Origin: Anaerolineae bacterium
Lineage (GTDB): Bacteria > Chloroflexota > Anaerolineae > Anaerolineales > UBA11579
DNA length: 64,000 nucleotides
Assembly (NCBI GenBank): GCA_004297445.1
Contig: SCUK01000003.1
Coordinates: 1 to 64,000, forward strand
Reading direction: 5' to 3'
Shown here: piece by piece, positions 60,417 through 64,000 of the stretch
Layout: the number at the start of each line of letters is the position of its first letter
Position numbering within the stretch: position 1 is the first letter of the stretch
The notes under the pieces: model-generated
Seen by the model: only the letters and a program-made list of their open reading frames with translations
The model's database searches: none
What the model was told of the DNA's origin: nothing
Program-made: the position numbers and the translations under genes

Positions 60417-61272
60417 CTCGGAAGATCTCAAGGCGGATGTGGTTGGCCTGTTGCGGAAGTACGACCTGAAGCCTCAGAAGGGGCTGGGTCAGAACTTCCT
60501 GATTAGCGATAGCGCACTCAAGAAAATCATCCAGGCTGCTGATATCCTGACAAACGACGCTGTACTCGAGATTGGGCCGGGCCTGGGCGCGCTCACGCGC
60601 TACCTTGCCAAGGCTTCCAGACGGGTGGTTGCGGTGGAGCTGGATAACCGCCTCTTGTTGCCTTTGAAGGAATCGATAGGGAAATCATCCAACGTCACGG
60701 TTCTTCACGGCGATATACTGGATTGCGATGTCTCGAAAGTCATGCGGGGGGAAGAGGGGTATGTGGTGGTTGCTAATATCCCGTACTACATTACTTCAGC
60801 AGTGATACGGCACCTGCTGACTGCCGCTATTCGACCGCGTAGCATCACCCTTACGGTGCAGGAAGAAGTGGCCGAGCGTATTTGTGAAGGGGCAGGCAAG
60901 CATAGCCTGCTCTCGCTGGGTGTGCAGGTATTTGGTCAGCCGGAAATACGGGCGCGCATCCCGGCCGGCGCGTTCTATCCTCCGCCCAAGGTGGATAGCG
61001 CCGTGGTTCATGTTGAGCTGTTTGAGCGACCCCTGGTAGATGCTGAGGGCATAGAAGATTTCTTTATGGTTGCGCGGGCTGGCTTCAGCCAAAAGCGAAA
61101 GAACCTGCGCAATAGTCTGAGCGGTGGGTTGGGTCTCGCCAAAGAGGCCGTCGAATCGCTCCTGTTGCAGGCAGGGATAGACTCGGGGCGAAGAGCGCAA
61201 ACGCTCAGTATTTCAGAATGGCTGTTGGTCGCCGAGGCCTACCGGGATGCTCGCGGCCCCAGCTTGCGGTAA
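60406..61272 (+). CDS. rsmA: 16S rRNA (adenine(1518)-N6/adenine(1519)-N6)-dimethyltransferase
   Basis: 288 aa. 'PQKGLGQNFLISDSALKKI', SAM motif 'VLEIGPGLGALTRYLA', 'VVAVELDN', catalytic 'VVANIPYYITSAVI' and 'SLLSLGVQVFGQPEI'. Dimethylates two adenosines of the helix 45 loop in 16S rRNA (KsgA). It starts inside the lipoprotein gene and its 3' end overlaps the convergent glycosyltransferase gene by 34 bases. Confidence 0.97.
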   Translation: MSPNSEDLKADVVGLLRKYDLKPQKGLGQNFLISDSALKKIIQAADILTNDAVLEIGPGLGALTRYLAKASRRVVAVELDNRLLLPLKESIGKSSNVTVLHGDILDCDVSKVMRGEEGYVVVANIPYYITSAVIRHLLTAAIRPRSITLTVQEEVAERICEGAGKHSLLSLGVQVFGQPEIRARIPAGAFYPPPKVDSAVVHVELFERPLVDAEGIEDFFMVARAGFSQKRKNLRNSLSGGLGLAKEAVESLLLQAGIDSGRRAQTLSISEWLLVAEAYRDARGPSLR

Positions 61273-61976
61273 GTGTACAACACCCACCAGACGCGCCACG
61301 CGGCTTCGAACTGAATGCGCCAATTGAGTTTCGATTGCCCCCAGGTACGGTCTGCAAAATGAATTGGCACTTCCGCAAAAGAATATCCCAGTCGCATGGC
61401 AACATACAGGGTTTCGATTTGGAATACATAACCATTGGAGCGAATCCGCTCCCAGGGAATGGCTCGAATGACCTCGGATTTCCATACCCGGAAGCCCCCG
61501 GTGACATCTTTCAAGCGGATGGACAGTATACTTCGGGCGTAGAAGTTCCCCCAGTGCGAAAGTCCCTTGCGCCATATTGGCCACTTTTCATCAAGCGAAC
61601 CGCCCGGAACATAGCGGCTGCCAATCACGCCATCCGCGCTGGTCAGTTTTTCCAGCATGGTCACAAGCATTTCGGGCTGGTGGCTAAAGTCGGAATCCAT
61701 TTGGACGATGGCACCGACACCCAGACTTAGCGCGTGCTGAAACCCGAGCCGGTAAGCGCTGCCCAGGCCGCGTTCCCCCTTTCGATGAAGTACATTTACT
61801 TTGCTGGGATGGGCGGCTGCAAACTCATCTGCCAGAATACCTGTGCCGTCCGGGCTGTCGTCGTCCACGACGATAATCCTGGCGTCCAGAGGAAGCGCAA
61901 GCAAAATGGGGATGAGCCGCCGTAGATTCTCGCGTTCATTGAAGGTAGGCAGAACGATGGCGCACTGCACGGACAA
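61239..61976 (-). CDS. Glycosyltransferase family 2, polyprenyl-phosphate mannose synthase-like
   Basis: 245 aa. 'AIVLPTFNERENLRRLI', 'IIVVDDDSPDGTGILADEF', 'GAIVQMDSDFSHQPEML', 'VIGSRYVPGGSL', 'DVTGGFRVWKSEVI' and 'NGYVFQIETLYVAMRLGYSF' follow dolichol-phosphate mannose synthase throughout. No C-terminal TM. Adds a sugar to a polyprenyl phosphate at the membrane for lipid-linked glycosylation. TTG start, one base after the receiver gene's stop. Confidence 0.92.
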   Translation of the reverse strand: MSVQCAIVLPTFNERENLRRLIPILLALPLDARIIVVDDDSPDGTGILADEFAAAHPSKVNVLHRKGERGLGSAYRLGFQHALSLGVGAIVQMDSDFSHQPEMLVTMLEKLTSADGVIGSRYVPGGSLDEKWPIWRKGLSHWGNFYARSILSIRLKDVTGGFRVWKSEVIRAIPWERIRSNGYVFQIETLYVAMRLGYSFAEVPIHFADRTWGQSKLNWRIQFEAAWRVWWVLYTYRKLGPRASR

Positions 61977-61977
61977 G

Positions 61978-62844
61978 TCACGCTTTTCCAGCGTGCAGTA
62001 GAGCGGTCTTTAGCGCGTCAAGGTTTTTGTGCGACCCGACATCAGCAGCGTTCAATACCCCAATGAGAATTCGCAACGCCTCCCGGGCGGATGCCGATTT
62101 ACCAGAATCGCGGTCCTTAAGCGGGTAGAAGTATTCAAGGGATTGCTGTAAGCGAGGGGAGAGGCGGCTGTGTATTTCCTGCAAGCGGGACGAATTTGCG
62201 ACGATGCACAAATCGGTGGTGGTGAGGTGGCCCAGAAATTCCGGCGTGTTCGCCCCTTCGTGGAGGGCATTATAGGTCATGACACTCATCGCGCGAAGTA
62301 CATCATCGGCGGCAACAAAACCATAGGCCTCGCGAAAGCGATCAAGGTTGACTATGGAAACTACCAATACGGCCCAGTCCGTTGCGCCTAACAACCCTTG
62401 GAGGTGTTCATCCACCAGTGGGCCATCGGGAAGGCCGGTGACCGGGTGGGTGAGCGAATTCTGTGAGGTGCGACTCAAGGCATTGCGCACGCGCAGTCGA
62501 AGTTCCTGGATGTCAAAAGGCTTGGTGATGTAATCTTCCGCGCCCAATGCCAGGCCTTCCAACTTGTCCTGACGTTCGCGCTTTTCCGTAAGAAAAATAA
62601 TCGGAATGTCTCGGGTGTGACGGCTGGCGCGCAACCGGCGGGCGACTTCGTACCCATCGATGTCCGGAAGCCGGATGTCCAGAATGGCCAGGTCAGGCGG
62701 AGTCGATTCAGCGATGCGGAGGGCATCTTCCCCCCAGTTGGCGGGTAAGCAGTCATAGCCCTGCACCCTGAAGTAGGCGTTGAGCATTTCGGAGACATCC
62801 AGGTCGTCTTCTACGATCAGGATGGTAGGCTTGGTGTTGGTCAC
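61978..62844 (-). CDS. Response regulator with degenerate GGDEF-like output domain
   Basis: About 288 aa. Receiver: 'TILIVEDDLDVSEML', phospho-Asp in 'LAILDIRLPDIDGYEVA', 'IIFLTEKRERQDK' and Lys in 'EDYITKPFDI'. The second half reads like a GGDEF domain ('HPVTGLPDGPLVDEHLQ', 'VVSIVNLDRFREAYGFVAA') but the signature itself is 'GHLTTTD', so it should not make cyclic di-GMP. It probably acts as a binding or signalling module. GTG 62844 is preferred, 4 bases after the V4R stop; ATG 62925 would give a 77-base overlap. Confidence 0.85.
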   Translation of the reverse strand: MTNTKPTILIVEDDLDVSEMLNAYFRVQGYDCLPANWGEDALRIAESTPPDLAILDIRLPDIDGYEVARRLRASRHTRDIPIIFLTEKRERQDKLEGLALGAEDYITKPFDIQELRLRVRNALSRTSQNSLTHPVTGLPDGPLVDEHLQGLLGATDWAVLVVSIVNLDRFREAYGFVAADDVLRAMSVMTYNALHEGANTPEFLGHLTTTDLCIVANSSRLQEIHSRLSPRLQQSLEYFYPLKDRDSGKSASAREALRILIGVLNAADVGSHKNLDALKTALLHAGKA

Positions 62845-62848
62845 AGAT

Positions 62849-63484
62849 TCAGGAGATGGGTTCTTTTTGGATGACAAAACGGCAGACTTCTGCGCCACAG
62901 GCTTTGCACTCAGTCTCTTTGACATCGAACTCGCGCCCGCCGGAGAGCCACTTCAGACCTTCTTCGAGCAGGCCAGCAGCGATGTAGCACACGGGTTTGT
63001 CTTCTGAGTGCCGACCCTGGCACACCGGACACGCATGAATGACATAGTGAAACTCAGTATCGTATTCTTCGACGGTGGATTTCTGGTCACTGATCTGGGA
63101 AAAAATCTGCGCCATGGCATTCAGGCCAATCTTGAGCTTTGCCCCGAGCGGGAGGACTTTGAACGCCAGATCGCCGGCGCCGGCCATGGCACCAAAGTTG
63201 CGCAGGGCATCCGAGAACGTGGCGCGGCCGGCACGCTTGGCAAGGCCGCGGCCGCCACGCGGGCCGTACATTTCTTCCAGCGCCAGACTGGTCATGGTGT
63301 AGTCTGAAAAGTCAAACTGCTTTTCCAGATTGGCGGGTGGATAGTTATCAATTAGATTAGGGAGGTGGGCGAGGTTAAGAATGGCATTAAGGCCATTCTT
63401 GCCCATTACCTCTTCCAGGGCTTCGAGTGTGATGCGTGCGAAGCGGTTGGGGTAATGCAGACCGCTCTTGGGAATTGGCTCCAT
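62849..63484 (-). CDS. V4R-domain (4-vinyl reductase / hydrocarbon-binding) protein
   Basis: 211 aa. The C-terminal ~100 residues are a V4R domain with 'HACPVCQGRHSEDKPVCYIA', 'GLLEEGLKWLSGGREFDVKE' and 'ECKACGAEVCRFVI', including four Cys that may bind a metal. The N-terminal half is helical with 'FARITLEALEEVMGKNG'. V4R domains bind small hydrophobic ligands in regulators and in XylR-type activators. It lies between an LC7 gene and a response-regulator gene in the same operon. Confidence 0.88.
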   Translation of the reverse strand: MEPIPKSGLHYPNRFARITLEALEEVMGKNGLNAILNLAHLPNLIDNYPPANLEKQFDFSDYTMTSLALEEMYGPRGGRGLAKRAGRATFSDALRNFGAMAGAGDLAFKVLPLGAKLKIGLNAMAQIFSQISDQKSTVEEYDTEFHYVIHACPVCQGRHSEDKPVCYIAAGLLEEGLKWLSGGREFDVKETECKACGAEVCRFVIQKEPIS

Positions 63485-63500
63485 AATCGCTATTCTGCCG

Positions 63501-63872
63501 CTAAATGAGAGTCGCCAATTCTTCGACGGCGCGTTTCATTTCAAGAAGGATGAGACCGAGCTTGGCTTCCTTGCGGGCCATGATGGTCAGCACGGCTTCT
63601 TCCCCCACGGCCATGAGCAGGACGTACCCTTTTTCCCCTTTGATGTAGACCTGCTCCAGTACCCCACGCCCCAATTCCGAGGCAATGCGTTCACCAAGGG
63701 AGAGCATGGCGGCAGACATTGCCGAAACGCGGTCTTCTTCGATTCCCTGACGAAGGGCGGAGGCAATGCTGAGACCATCCACACTGACGATGGCCGAACC
63801 TTCGATATCTGGCGAGGAGGCCTGCATATCGCGCAGGCGGTCGGCCAGTTTTTGTGTGCGTGATGTTGACAA
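63501..63872 (-). CDS. Roadblock/LC7-domain protein (MglB-like)
   Basis: 123 aa. 'GSAIVSVDGLSIASAL' with the usual beta-hairpin, 'AMSAAMLSLGERIASELGRG', 'LEQVYIKGEKGYVLLMAVGE' and 'AVLTIMARKEAKLGLILLEM' match roadblock/LC7 domains that regulate small GTPases such as MglA. The start is TTG 63872: AGGAG (63880-63884) lies seven bases upstream. The extended -10 TGC-TAAATT at 63937-63945 rules out ATG 63965. ATG 63914 remains possible. First gene of the operon with V4R, receiver and glycosyltransferase genes. Confidence 0.9.
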   Translation of the reverse strand: MSTSRTQKLADRLRDMQASSPDIEGSAIVSVDGLSIASALRQGIEEDRVSAMSAAMLSLGERIASELGRGVLEQVYIKGEKGYVLLMAVGEEAVLTIMARKEAKLGLILLEMKRAVEELATLI

Positions 63873-63936
63873 AACGTCACTCCTGGACGGAAGTGTAGGG
63901 CGCTGCTCCGGCATTGGCCGACCCAAGCGCTGAGTA

Positions 63937-63945
63937 AATTTAGCA
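63937..63945 (-). promoter_or_regulatory. Extended -10 promoter of the LC7-V4R-receiver operon
   Basis: TGC-TAAATT on the minus strand, with a start expected near 63930, about 58 bases before the TTG at 63872. The remaining bases to 64000 show no gene. Confidence 0.5.
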
Positions 63946-64000
63946 CAGCCCCAGTGTTTCGTCAAGCGAAGGCGGATTCAAGGCAGATTCCATTCCCGTA

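Noticed and set aside
1-64000. CRISPR array, prophage or integrative element
   Set aside because: No evenly spaced direct repeats, no integrase or phage structural genes, and no att-like duplication next to the tRNA-Ser gene.

Overview
The window looks like a chromosomal segment of an uncultured or little-studied bacterium of the phylum Chloroflexota, probably class Anaerolineae. This is inferred from gene content, not from a search. The pointers are secreted proteins with LGFP-like repeats, Thr/Pro-rich linkers after a single membrane anchor, lipoproteins with ALAC/SLAC lipoboxes, an LCP protein, a DUF348/G5/3D protein, a Rieske/cytochrome b complex with two diheme c proteins, and a 'quinate 5-dehydrogenase'-labelled family also common in Deinococcota. 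Base composition is moderately GC-rich and even. I see no intact insertion sequence, prophage, integrase or CRISPR array. No gap between genes exceeds about 170 bases once the tRNA and SRP RNA are counted.

Left part (1-16.8 kb): a 5'-truncated signalling protein (receiver, roadblock/LC7-like domain, catalytically dead IS200/IS605 Y1 transposase-like domain), polA, a large TPR protein, a secreted repeat protein, a HAD phosphatase, a DUF3054/ECF sigma/anti-sigma trio, a lipoprotein, a PBP1-like protein that has lost the recognisable catalytic motifs of both domains, a class V aminotransferase and two tandem paralogous anchored proteins.

Middle (16.8-32 kb): a MORC-like GHKL ATPase coupled to a two-TM protein, RecD2, an LCP protein, an ABC-F ATPase, an MFS carrier, a glutamine-dependent NAD synthetase split into two genes, a GNAT, a folK-folP operon, a GH1 glycosidase and tRNA-Ser(GGA).

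Middle-right (32-45 kb): TetR opposite a MacB-type ABC exporter, a toast-rack-type lipoprotein, an operon of an uncharacterised family protein with a nucleotidyltransferase and a PAP2 phosphatase, ilvE, MoeB-rhodanese, PIG-L, Nudix, rplS, a class I glutamine amidotransferase and murI.

Right part (45-64 kb): a PAS-GGDEF protein; a long leftward run with quinone oxidoreductase, DinB, a membrane protein, the three parts of an acyl-CoA carboxylase and a CYTH protein; the rightward Rieske-cytochrome b-cytochrome c respiratory cluster; the SRP RNA gene (not an ORF); a 3D-domain protein; an SGNH-like lipoprotein; rsmA; and a leftward operon of roadblock/LC7, V4R, receiver with degenerate GGDEF, and a dolichol-phosphate-mannose-synthase-like glycosyltransferase.

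Two themes run through the window. Many genes that start a transcript have a TANNNT box ending 6-8 bases before the start codon, which suggests leaderless mRNAs, while others have clear Shine-Dalgarno sites. Several enzyme-derived domains have lost their catalytic residues (Y1 transposase, PBP1, GGDEF), which points to reuse as binding or regulatory modules.
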